From Alphaproteobacteria bacterium (lineage in GTDB: Bacteria > Pseudomonadota > Alphaproteobacteria > Rhizobiales > Aestuariivirgaceae): DNA of 7,968 nt. A program made the position numbers and the translations under genes. Position 1 is the first letter of the stretch. Every line of letters begins with the position of its first letter. Shown piece by piece: positions 1 through 6,433 of this stretch. The notes under the pieces were generated by a model that saw only the letters and a list, made by a program, of their open reading frames with translations, was not told where the DNA came from and did no database searches. The DNA lies in contig VAZZ01000111.1 of the NCBI GenBank assembly GCA_005884715.1, positions 1 through 7,968 on the forward strand. Reading direction: 5' to 3'.

Positions 1-564
1 GTCTGGTACGTCAGGCATCTGAAGCCGGCACTCGTCTCCATGGCAGCGGGCAAGGACTTCGCAATGGCTCATATCGACAATGTGGCCCTTTGCGATTTCC
101 TGGAAGAATCTGGCGCGCATTTAGTGAAGCGCGTGGTCGAGCAGACCTTGAGATCAGCGCTTGCTGAAATTGCCACACATGATGCGCGCCTCGGCAGACC
201 TGTCGCCTGGGGCGATCTTCTTCATGCGGTTTTCACTCATCCCTTGTCGAGCCAGAGCGATCATTTTCCGATTGTCGGTCCTTTCCGGCAGGGCGGAAGT
301 GAATCCACCGTCTTCCACAGCGGCTTTGATGCCGCGACATTCATGAAGCTCACCGGATCGACCTTCCGCATCGTCATCGATCTGGCCGATTGGGACAAGA
401 GCTTCTGCATCAATGCGCCCGGCCAAAGTGGCGACAGCCGATCTTCTTTCTATGATGCGATGTCCATTTTTTGGGCGGCAGGACAAGTGGTCCCCTTGCT
501 GAGCTCCGCCGATGCTGTACGCAGCGCAGCAAAGGTCGAGATCGAGTTGATCCCGTCCCGCTGA
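1..564 (+). CDS. Penicillin acylase family protein, C-terminal part (5' end outside window)
   Basis: The reading frame is open from the first base to a TGA at 562-564 and encodes about 187 residues. Penicillin acylases are Ntn hydrolases, often periplasmic, that cleave amide bonds (beta-lactam side chains, acyl-homoserine lactones and other N-acyl compounds). The C-terminal signature is visible: a WGDLLHAVFTHPL stretch, then GGSESTVF, then FRIVIDLADWDKS followed by APGQSGDSRSSFYDA and a final FWAAGQVVPLL, which matches the order seen at the end of the beta subunit. The catalytic N-terminal serine of the beta chain and the alpha chain lie outside the window, so activity and substrate cannot be judged. 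An ATG at 40 is internal; the family alignment extends upstream of it, so it is not the true start. The next gene begins 34 bases downstream on the same strand, which suggests co-transcription. Confidence 0.82.
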   Translation, partial: VWYVRHLKPALVSMAAGKDFAMAHIDNVALCDFLEESGAHLVKRVVEQTLRSALAEIATHDARLGRPVAWGDLLHAVFTHPLSSQSDHFPIVGPFRQGGSESTVFHSGFDAATFMKLTGSTFRIVIDLADWDKSFCINAPGQSGDSRSSFYDAMSIFWAAGQVVPLLSSADAVRSAAKVEIELIPSR

Positions 565-587
565 TTTTGGTTTTGGTACGGAAAACT

Positions 588-593
588 GGGAGG
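588..593 (+). promoter_or_regulatory. Ribosome binding site selecting the TTG start of cutC
   Basis: GGGAGG lies 5 bases before the TTG at 599-601. No ATG or GTG in this frame lies close by, and translation from the TTG gives the usual CutC N-terminus (M-I-Y-E-I-C-V-D-S), so this site decides the start. Confidence 0.6.
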
Positions 594-598
594 TTGGG

Positions 599-1336
599 TT
601 GATCTACGAAATCTGTGTGGATTCGGTGGCGGGCGTGAGTGCCGCGAAGGCGGCGGGTGCGCATCGGGTCGAATTGTGTGGCGATCTACTCGAGGGAGGC
701 ACGACACCCAGCCGCGGCATGATTCGCCAGGCGCGGACGATCGCCGGGATCGGCCTCCAGGTGATCATCCGTCCGCGCGGCGGCGATTTCCTTTTCGACG
801 ATGACGAATTTGCCGTCATGCAGGGCGATATCGAGACCGCCAGGGCGGAAGGCGCCGACGGTGTCGTGATCGGACTCCTGACACCCGAAGGTGTGATCGA
901 TGCGGCGCGGACGCGCGAACTGATTGCCCAGGCAAGGCCGTTGTCGGTGACATTCCATCGCGCCTTCGATATGACCCGCGATCCCTTCGAGGCGCTGGAG
1001 GCGCTGGTCGGGCTTGGCGTCGACCGTGTGCTCACTTCGGGCCAGGAGGCAAGCGTCCTTGAAGGTCTGCCGCTGATTACCGAACTTATACGCCGCGCAG
1101 GTGATCGGATCATCATCATGCCGGGAGGCGGCATTACTAAACGTAGCGTCGATCGCATCATTGCCGCCGCGAAGCCGCGCGAGATCCATTTCGCAGCGCT
1201 CGAGCCCGAGGCCGGCGGCATGCGGTTTCGCCGCTACCATGTCTTCATGGGCGGTGAATTGCGGGCGCCCGAATATGATCGCCTGGTCACCTCGGCGGGG
1301 TCCATCCGCTCGGTGATCGCCAGGGCATCGGACTAG
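599..1336 (+). CDS. cutC: CutC family protein (copper homeostasis protein CutC)
   Basis: The 245-residue product has the normal length for CutC (about 240-250) and covers the whole TIM-barrel-like fold. Conserved blocks appear in order: ICVDS at 5-9, RVELC at 23-27, RPRGGDF at 58-64, FHRAFD at 119-124, RVLTSGQ at 143-149 and PGGGI at 175-179. CutC is a cytoplasmic protein named from copper-sensitive E. coli mutants. A direct role in copper handling has been disputed, and the biochemical activity is not firmly known. The start is TTG at 599, supported by a good ribosome binding site and the family N-terminus. The gene follows the acylase by 34 bases and precedes the amidase by 90 bases. No copper-related neighbour is visible, so the context gives no support for a copper role here. 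The reading frame shows no gaps or missing motifs. Confidence 0.9.
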   Translation: MIYEICVDSVAGVSAAKAAGAHRVELCGDLLEGGTTPSRGMIRQARTIAGIGLQVIIRPRGGDFLFDDDEFAVMQGDIETARAEGADGVVIGLLTPEGVIDAARTRELIAQARPLSVTFHRAFDMTRDPFEALEALVGLGVDRVLTSGQEASVLEGLPLITELIRRAGDRIIIMPGGGITKRSVDRIIAAAKPREIHFAALEPEAGGMRFRRYHVFMGGELRAPEYDRLVTSAGSIRSVIARASD

Positions 1337-1414
1337 CGGACCCCCGGCGACTTCCCGCCAAAGTTGCTCGACAATCGCGATGGAGAATGTTCCAACTAAA
1401 GGGATCGATTGCCC

Positions 1415-1421
1415 GGGAGAG
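1415..1421 (+). promoter_or_regulatory. Ribosome binding site fixing the amidase start at 1427
   Basis: GGGAGAG is followed by 5 bases and then ATG at 1427. An in-frame TTG at 1409 would place the site inside the coding sequence and has no good site of its own, so 1427 is the better start. Confidence 0.65.
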
Positions 1422-1426
1422 AACTC

Positions 1427-2905
1427 ATGAAAACGCCTGAGGATTTGGCCAAGACGGAATCTGCCGCAAGCTTGGCGGCGCGGATCCGCCGCAAGGAGAT
1501 ATCGCCGGTCGAGGTGGTGGAGAGCGCTATAAACCGCATCGAGACGCATAATTCGAAGATCAATGCGCTCATCATCTTCGGCTATGAGGATGCGTGCAAG
1601 GCGGCGAAAGCGGCGGAAGCAGCAGTCATGAGGGGCGACAAGCTAGGGCCATTGCACGGCGTGCCGATCGCCATGAAGGATTGTTTCGATTTCAAGCCGG
1701 GCTGGGTCACGACCTTTGGCGGCATCAGGGCGCTCAAGAATCATGTCGCCGATACTTACTGCATGTTCGTCGAGCGCATGGAGAAGGCTGGCGCCATCAT
1801 GGTCGGCAAGACCAACAGTCCGGTCTTTGGCTTCCGCGGCACCTGCGACAATTATCTGTTCGGGCCGTCGCGCAATCCCTTCGATCTCACCAAGAACACC
1901 GGCGGATCTTCGGGCGGCAGCGCCGGTGCCGTTGCTGCGGGACTTCTGCTGCTCTGCGAAGGCACCGATGGCGGCGGCTCGATCCGCATCCCGGCCTCCT
2001 GGTGCGGTGTCTTTGGCTACAAGCCCGCTTTCGGGCGCGTGCCGTTGGTGACCCGGCCCGACGCCTTCAGCGGCAACATCCCCTTCATCTTCGAAGGCCC
2101 GATCAGCCGGACTGTCGAGGATAGCGCGGTCGCAATGTCGGTGCTTGCCGGCTACGATTCACGCGATCCCTATGCCATCGAGGGCAGCGTCGATTTCATG
2201 GGCGCGCTAAAGAAATCCATCGCCGGCAAGAAGATCGCCTATACCCGCGACTATGGGATCTTCCCGGTCGATAAGCGGGTCATCGCCGTGGTCGATAGGG
2301 CCGTGACGGTCTTTGAGGAAGCGGGCGCCCATGTCGAGGAGGTCAAGATCGATATCCGCCGCTCGCATATGGAGCTGAGCGACATGTGGTGCCGGCTCAT
2401 CGCGCCCAAGCAAGTGGCGGTGCTCGAAGGCTTCAAGCGCCAGGGCATCGATCTCATGCGCGACCATCACGACGATTTTCCGCCCGAATTCTGGCACTGG
2501 GACGAGATCGGCCGGCGCATGAGCGCTGTGCAATATCTCGCCGATGAGGTGATGCGCACCGAGGTCTTCGATGCGCTGCGTCCGGTGCTCGATGCTCATG
2601 ACTACATTGTATCGCCGACGCTGGCCTGCCTCGCGGTCGACAATGCGACGGATGGCAATACCGTCGGTCCTGAGACGATCGAGGGCGAAAAGATCAATCG
2701 CCTGATCGGCTGGTGCATGACCTATCTGATCAATTTCATTGGCTATCCGGCGGCGACGGTCCCGGCGGGTCTTGCCGATAATGGCCTGCCTGTCGGCATG
2801 CAGATCGTCGGCAAGCGCTATGCGGATGAGGATGTGTTCGTTGCGAGCGCCGAATTCGAGCGGCGGCGCCCGTGGATGGACACTTACCGGCGCTGCAAGC
2901 TCTAG
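1427..2905 (+). CDS. Amidase (amidase signature family hydrolase)
   Basis: The 492-residue enzyme belongs to the amidase signature family, which hydrolyses carboxamides in the cytoplasm through a Ser-cisSer-Lys triad. Lys84 sits in the GVPIAMKD motif, the cis-Ser is Ser161 in GGSSGGS (159-165), and the nucleophile is Ser185 in GTDGGGSIRIP. The spacing (77 and 24 residues) agrees with characterised members. The C-terminal half ends with the usual GYPAATVPAG and GLPVGMQIVG blocks, so the protein is complete. Family members include GatA subunits, fatty acid amide hydrolases and indoleacetamide hydrolases. No GatB or GatC gene is near, which argues for a free-standing amidase of unknown substrate. 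The gene lies 90 bases after cutC and may share a transcript with the acylase, a second amide-bond hydrolase. The C-terminus converges on the SDR pseudogene across a palindromic repeat. Confidence 0.92.
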   Translation: MKTPEDLAKTESAASLAARIRRKEISPVEVVESAINRIETHNSKINALIIFGYEDACKAAKAAEAAVMRGDKLGPLHGVPIAMKDCFDFKPGWVTTFGGIRALKNHVADTYCMFVERMEKAGAIMVGKTNSPVFGFRGTCDNYLFGPSRNPFDLTKNTGGSSGGSAGAVAAGLLLLCEGTDGGGSIRIPASWCGVFGYKPAFGRVPLVTRPDAFSGNIPFIFEGPISRTVEDSAVAMSVLAGYDSRDPYAIEGSVDFMGALKKSIAGKKIAYTRDYGIFPVDKRVIAVVDRAVTVFEEAGAHVEEVKIDIRRSHMELSDMWCRLIAPKQVAVLEGFKRQGIDLMRDHHDDFPPEFWHWDEIGRRMSAVQYLADEVMRTEVFDALRPVLDAHDYIVSPTLACLAVDNATDGNTVGPETIEGEKINRLIGWCMTYLINFIGYPAATVPAGLADNGLPVGMQIVGKRYADEDVFVASAEFERRRPWMDTYRRCKL

Positions 2906-2912
2906 AACCTGT

Positions 2913-3039
2913 CCCTCATGCTGAGGTGGCAGCGAAGCGGCCCTCGAAGCATCCAGCAGGATAGAGCGAGCGAGCTTGTGGACGCACACTCTTCGAGGCT
3001 CCCCCGGCTCGAGGCCGGGGTCGCACCTCAGGGTGAGGG
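2913..3039. repeat. REP-like dispersed palindromic element between convergent genes
   Basis: This 127-base element is bounded by imperfect inverted arms. The left arm (2913-2928) reads CCCTCATGCTGAGGTG and the right arm (3024-3039) reads CACCTCAGGGTGAGGG; 14 of 16 positions pair. An inner pair of 8-base arms, CCTCGAAG (2942-2949) and CTTCGAGG (2991-2998), lies inside. A separate hairpin at 3002-3020 has a 7-bp GC stem (CCCCGGC with GCCGGGG). The CCTCA-TGCTGAGG...CTTCGAGG...CACCTCAGGGTGAGG pattern resembles palindromic repeats scattered through Hyphomicrobiales genomes; this recognition is from memory, not a search. The element fills the gap between the amidase and SDR stops. It has no protein-coding capacity. 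It may act as a bidirectional transcription stop or mRNA stabiliser, although no T-run follows it. Confidence 0.7.
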
Positions 3040-3050
3040 TAGAAGCGTTC

Positions 3051-3765
3051 TCACCACAGCGTATAGCCGCCATCGATGACGAAGGCGGCGCCAGTGACAT
3101 AGCTCGAGGCCGGTGATGCCAGATAGATCGCCAGAGGCGCGATCTCATGCGGCTCGCCGGTGCGGCCCATCGGCACGGCGCGCACGAATGTCTCGATCAC
3201 CTCGGGATGTTTCTCGGCCCAGGCGACATTGGGCTCGGTCATGAACAGTCCCGGGCAGATGGCGTTGACGGTGACGCCGCGCGGCGCCCAGTCGGCGGCG
3301 GTTGGCTATGAGGCCGCTGATCGAGGCGATATTGATCACGCGCCCTTCGCCCCGCTTCAGCATCGCGCCGCCGATGATCTTGGTCGCGAGGAAACAATGC
3401 GTCAGATTGAGGTCGACAAAACGCTGCCAGGTGTCGAGGTCGGTATCCTCAATCGCCACATCGAGATTGCGGCCGCCCACATTGTTGACCAGGATATCGA
3501 TGGGGCCGGCTTCCGCGAGGACGCGCTGGCACAAGGCCTCGCATATTTTCGGTTGGGCGATATCGGCGGGAAAGGTCCAGACCTGGCGCCCGCGGTCGCG
3601 GATCTCGGCGGCGGTTTTCGCAAGTGCGTCAGGATCACGTCCGTTTAAGATGATATCGGCGCCCACTTCTGCCGCCGCGAGCGCGATGGCCCGCCCGAAA
3701 CCCCGGCTGCCGCCGGTGACGAAGAGACGCTTTCCATCCAGGCGGAAACGATCGAGCACATTCAC
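3051..3765 (-). pseudogene. Short-chain dehydrogenase/reductase (SDR), disrupted by an internal deletion and frameshift
   Basis: Two frames together encode most of a classical NAD(P)-dependent SDR resembling gluconate/glucose dehydrogenase-type enzymes. From a GTG at 3765 (GAGGAAG at 3777-3771, 5 bases upstream) the first frame gives the cofactor motif TGGSRGFG (residues 17-24), NNVGG (94-98) and the catalytic-Ser region NIASISG. It then leaves the family at about 3300. The second frame resumes with ADWAPRGVTVNAICPGLF and continues through GRTGEPHEIAPLAIYLASPA to the normal GGYTLW end at 3051. The roughly 20-25 residues normally between these parts, including the Tyr-x-x-x-Lys active site, are absent, so a simple base insertion or deletion cannot explain the break. 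Even with the frame restored the enzyme would lack its catalytic residues. An ATG at 3786 is an alternative start. The gene is divergent from the ABC operon, so it may once have processed the imported sugar. Confidence 0.88.
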
Positions 3766-3801
3766 GGCCACTTCCTCGCGAGGCATCTTGGCATGATGCG
3801 T

Positions 3802-3834
3802 TTATCTGATAATCTAGCCTTTCCGCCCTGTCGA
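3802..3834 (-). promoter_or_regulatory. Candidate promoter of the SDR gene with palindrome over the -10
   Basis: Read on the minus strand, TCGACA (3834-3829, one mismatch from TTGACA) is followed by 17 bases and TATCAG (3811-3806, four of six matches to TATAAT). The perfect inverted repeat TTATC-T-GATAA (3802-3812) covers the -10, a natural place for a repressor. The site lies about 40 bases upstream of the GTG start. This is a visual match only. Confidence 0.35.
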
Positions 3835-3923
3835 GACATTAGAGGGGAGGCACGAAAGCACGGTGAGTCAGTGAGCCAGGCCGGCAAATGTCCGGCGGCA
3901 GAACCCCTTGCAGGGTCGGAAAA

Positions 3924-3951
3924 TTGACTGGCGAATTCATTCGCCTACAGA
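3924..3951 (+). promoter_or_regulatory. Candidate ABC-operon promoter with a palindromic operator in its spacer
   Basis: TTGACT (3924-3929) matches the -35 consensus at five of six positions. TACAGA (3946-3951), or CTACAG one base earlier, is a weak -10 with a 16-base (or 15-base) spacer. The spacer is exactly filled by the inverted repeat GGCGAA-TTCA-TTCGCC (3930-3945). A repressor bound there would block polymerase, which suits a substrate-induced sugar uptake operon. Transcription would start near 3958, giving a leader of about 45 bases before the binding-protein gene. Confidence 0.42.
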
Positions 3952-3991
3952 CAAAGTCCAAATGAAGTCCAAAGAAGACTGATCAAATCCC

Positions 3992-3996
3992 GGGAG
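3992..3996 (+). promoter_or_regulatory. Ribosome binding site placing the binding-protein start at 4004
   Basis: GGGAG lies 7 bases before ATG 4004 but only 1 base before ATG 3998. Normal spacing favours 4004, shortening the protein by two residues. Confidence 0.6.
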
Positions 3997-4003
3997 TATG
4001 CAA

Positions 4004-5386
4004 ATGACGATACGCAAGGAAGAGGAATATAAACTGCAGCAGAATCTCGCCCGCTTGTTGCAGCAGGGAAGCATCGACAGACGTGAGTTCCTGATGCGCA
4101 GCATGGTGGCCGGCCTCGGTCTCGCCGGCATCGGCGCTGCGGCGAAGAACGGCATTGGATCGGCCCGCGCGCAAGACCGCCCGCTGACGCCGACCTTCTA
4201 TCAGTGGATCATCGACCTTCACCCGAGCATCCCGAAGGTCAATGAAAAATTCCCCGGCATCAACTACCAGATAGCGCCGGTCGAAGGCTTCGGCATCGAG
4301 CGTTTCGTCGCGGAAGCCAAGAAAAAGGAAAGCACCTGGGACGTCTATGTCGGCCAGACGCCGTTCGTGGAAATGTCGGCGATGAAGGCGGCCGACGTCA
4401 TCGAACCGTGGGACAATTACATCCCCAAGGAAGTCATCGACGACATGATCCCTTCGATCCGCGCGGAAAACACGATCGACGGCAAGCTCTATGGCTGGCC
4501 GTTCTTCCTCGATGTGATCGGCAATGCCTGGCATTCGGGGCTCACAACCAAGGCCGGCCTGCCGGATAAAGCTCCGGTGACCTGGGATGAACACCTGGCC
4601 AATGCCAAGAAGGTCGTCGCGTCCGGCGCAGCACCCTTTGGTGCCACCTTCGATTCGCATGGCTGGCGTTCGCTCGCCCCAATGACGCACAGCATGAGCA
4701 CTGCGGTCTACACAAAGGAAGGCCTGTTCGACTTCACCAGCGATGCCGCGGTCGAGGCCTTGAAACTGATGAAGCAGATCATGGCCGTATCGCATCCCGA
4801 CATCCTGCTTGAAGGTGCCTCCGATGCCGGCGTCAACGGAACGCCGGACGAGGTGGCTTTCGCCGCCGAGCGCGTCGCCTATTACCACAAATACTTCAAT
4901 GCGCCGCTCCGCATGGCGCAGAACTGGGACGATCCCAAGCTTCTGCATATGGGTCCGTTGCCGAAATTCGCCAATGGCGAAGGCTCGACGGTGTTCTGGA
5001 CGACCGGCTGCGCGCTGTTCAAACATGGCAAGAACAAGGAGAAGGCGGCCGAATATATCAAGGCGCTGACCTACGATCCGCAGATCTGGCAGGATTCGAT
5101 TGCCGGCACCAAGGCCGCCCATCCGGGCCAGTTGCCCCCCTACAAGTCCATCTATGCGGCCTGGGAGGCTAAGAAGCCGGACTGGATGCTCGATTTCGTT
5201 CCCCTGGTTCGTGCCCAGCTCGACAAGGCCAAGGCCATCACCAACCACATCTTCGGGCTGCAGCAATTCGTCATCGGCAAGCCCGTCTGGGAGACCTATC
5301 TCAAGGGCGAGGAAGCCGATCCGAAGGCGGCGCTGCAGAAGGTCGTGGACGCGGTTCAGGCCGAAATTGCTCGCGGCAAGCAATAA
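4004..5386 (+). CDS. Carbohydrate ABC transporter substrate-binding protein, Tat-exported
   Basis: The 460-residue product is an extracellular solute-binding protein of the family 1 (MalE-like) type, expected in the periplasm to capture a sugar and deliver it to the two permeases encoded downstream. The N-terminus has a long charged region and then a twin-arginine motif (D25-R-R-E-F-L), a hydrophobic stretch (about 33-47) and a likely signal peptidase site after ARA (residue 56), so export is probably by Tat. Supporting blocks include STWDVYVGQTPFVEMSA, the IDGKLYGWPF segment, and a C-terminal ALTYDPQIWQDSIAG and IGKPVWETYLKGEEADP, the usual end of such proteins. Length and order of blocks look complete, unlike the two permeases. 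The substrate cannot be named from sequence. The gene is first in the operon, behind a candidate repressed promoter, and is followed by a strong stem-loop that probably keeps its expression above that of the permeases. Confidence 0.9.
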   Translation: MTIRKEEEYKLQQNLARLLQQGSIDRREFLMRSMVAGLGLAGIGAAAKNGIGSARAQDRPLTPTFYQWIIDLHPSIPKVNEKFPGINYQIAPVEGFGIERFVAEAKKKESTWDVYVGQTPFVEMSAMKAADVIEPWDNYIPKEVIDDMIPSIRAENTIDGKLYGWPFFLDVIGNAWHSGLTTKAGLPDKAPVTWDEHLANAKKVVASGAAPFGATFDSHGWRSLAPMTHSMSTAVYTKEGLFDFTSDAAVEALKLMKQIMAVSHPDILLEGASDAGVNGTPDEVAFAAERVAYYHKYFNAPLRMAQNWDDPKLLHMGPLPKFANGEGSTVFWTTGCALFKHGKNKEKAAEYIKALTYDPQIWQDSIAGTKAAHPGQLPPYKSIYAAWEAKKPDWMLDFVPLVRAQLDKAKAITNHIFGLQQFVIGKPVWETYLKGEEADPKAALQKVVDAVQAEIARGKQ

Positions 5387-5396
5387 GAGAGGGCGC

Positions 5397-5424
5397 GGGA
5401 ACCCGGGGACGTCCTCGGGTTCCC
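5397..5424 (+). terminator. Intercistronic stem-loop after the binding-protein gene (attenuator or mRNA stabiliser)
   Basis: A 12-bp stem (5397-5408 with 5413-5424, one G-T pair) closes the four-base loop ACGT. It begins 10 bases after the binding-protein stop. No T-run follows, so it is probably not a full intrinsic terminator. Such hairpins between binding-protein and permease genes commonly protect the upstream message or partly reduce read-through. The arms GGGAACCCG and CGGGTTCCC pair perfectly. Confidence 0.7.
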
Positions 5425-5486
5425 TCAAGCTTGCTCCATTGCACTTCTTTGATGTGCAGCGGGCCTCAACTCCGTTAGCATAGAGC

Positions 5487-6428
5487 ATGGCCGAGACGAC
5501 CGTATCTGACCGAATGGCGACACGCCCCGTGGGGCATGCCGACACACTGGGTGCGCGTATGACGGCCTTGCGCCATGGCATGAGTCCGTGGTGGTTCCGC
5601 TATCAGGCCTACCCAATCTTCCGGGTGCTCTGGATCAGCTTCACCGATTATCAGTATCTTTCCAGTGAACCGGCGCATTTCGTCGGTTTCAATAATTACG
5701 CTGCGGCGCTCAATGATCCGCTGATGTGGTCGAGCCTGTGGCGCGCCACCATGTTCACGATCATGTTCCTGCCCGGAACGATCATCCTGCCCTTGCTGCT
5801 CGCCATTCTCGTCGACAAGGTGAGCAATCCGCGCCTCGCGACCTTGTATCGCGTGGTGCTGCTGATTCCCGCAGTCATCCCGAGCACGCTCGTCTTCGTG
5901 CTGTGGAAATGGATGTACAATTACCAGGTCGGGCCGATAAACCATCTGCTCGTCGATGTGTTCGGCCTGTTCACCTTGCAGAACGCGCCCCAGTGGCTCG
6001 GCGGCACGTCGCTCACGCTGCCCGCCATTGCGGTCATGGAAGTGTGGTGGGGGCTCGGCTACCACACGATCTTCTTCCTCGCCGGGCTTGCGGCGATCCC
6101 CAAGGATCTGCCGGAAGCGGCGCGCATCGATGGGGCCAGCGAATGGTCGATCTTCTGGCATATCACGCGTCCGGCGCTGGCGCCGATCATGATGATCCTG
6201 GTGGTGCTGCGCTTCGGCACCGCCATGGCGGTGATCGATGAATATCTCATCTTTGGCGGTTTCAACCGCGATTCGCCGACCTATACCTGGACCATGTTCA
6301 TGTATGACCAGGCCTTCAAGCTTGGCCTATGGCGCCAGGGCTTCGCCGCCGCCATCGGCATGATCGGTGCGATAGCGATGATGATTGTCATGATCATCCT
6401 GATCCGTATCTTCCGTCCCAAGGGCTAG
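5487..6428 (+). CDS. ABC sugar transporter permease, MalF type, apparently lacking the first transmembrane helix
   Basis: The 313-residue inner-membrane protein would form half of the sugar channel with the next gene's product. Recognisable helices lie at about 86-108, 119-142, 178-203, 230-250 and 285-308. The ATPase-docking EAA loop reads EAARIDGAS (210-218) followed by the usual Ile-Thr-Arg-Pro. In this family the residues before YPI(F/L)-x-x-LWISFTDY form a hydrophobic first helix of roughly 20 residues. Here charged/aromatic MSPWWFRYQ (32-40) runs directly into AYPIFRVLWISFTDY (41-55), so about 13-15 hydrophobic residues seem missing, in frame, at 5606/5607. Loss of that helix would disturb the membrane topology, so function is doubtful. 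The start is uncertain: ATG 5487 has no proper ribosome binding site, a TAG lies in frame at 5481-5483, and ATGs at 5511, 5559 or 5580 are alternatives. Confidence 0.85.
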   Translation: MAETTVSDRMATRPVGHADTLGARMTALRHGMSPWWFRYQAYPIFRVLWISFTDYQYLSSEPAHFVGFNNYAAALNDPLMWSSLWRATMFTIMFLPGTIILPLLLAILVDKVSNPRLATLYRVVLLIPAVIPSTLVFVLWKWMYNYQVGPINHLLVDVFGLFTLQNAPQWLGGTSLTLPAIAVMEVWWGLGYHTIFFLAGLAAIPKDLPEAARIDGASEWSIFWHITRPALAPIMMILVVLRFGTAMAVIDEYLIFGGFNRDSPTYTWTMFMYDQAFKLGLWRQGFAAAIGMIGAIAMMIVMIILIRIFRPKG

Positions 6429-6433
6429 ACGAC

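Noticed and set aside
1337..1426. Possible promoter between cutC and the amidase (TTGCTC at 1364)
   Set aside because: No convincing -10 follows at normal spacing.
2207..3148. A 313-codon minus-strand open frame across the amidase 3' end and the palindromic repeat
   Set aside because: It is antisense to a clear amidase, runs through a non-coding repeat and has low-complexity composition with no family resemblance.
3160..3796. Two overlapping + strand open frames across the SDR region
   Set aside because: The minus strand holds unmistakable SDR motifs in two frames; the + strand products match nothing recognisable.
3880..3916. Two small hairpins in the divergent region (GCCGG/CCGGC at 3880-3896 and ACCC/GGGT at 3903-3916)
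   Set aside because: Stems of four or five base pairs are expected by chance, and they lie upstream of the candidate promoter; no riboswitch or terminator pattern is seen.
3983..5581. A 532-codon open frame antisense to the binding-protein gene
   Set aside because: It mirrors the codon pattern of the well-supported + strand gene, has no recognisable domain and is a common artefact of high-GC coding DNA.
6329..6433. Upstream extension of the second permease into the first
   Set aside because: The added residues are the out-of-frame image of the first permease's C-terminus, and ATG 6434 has its own ribosome binding site.
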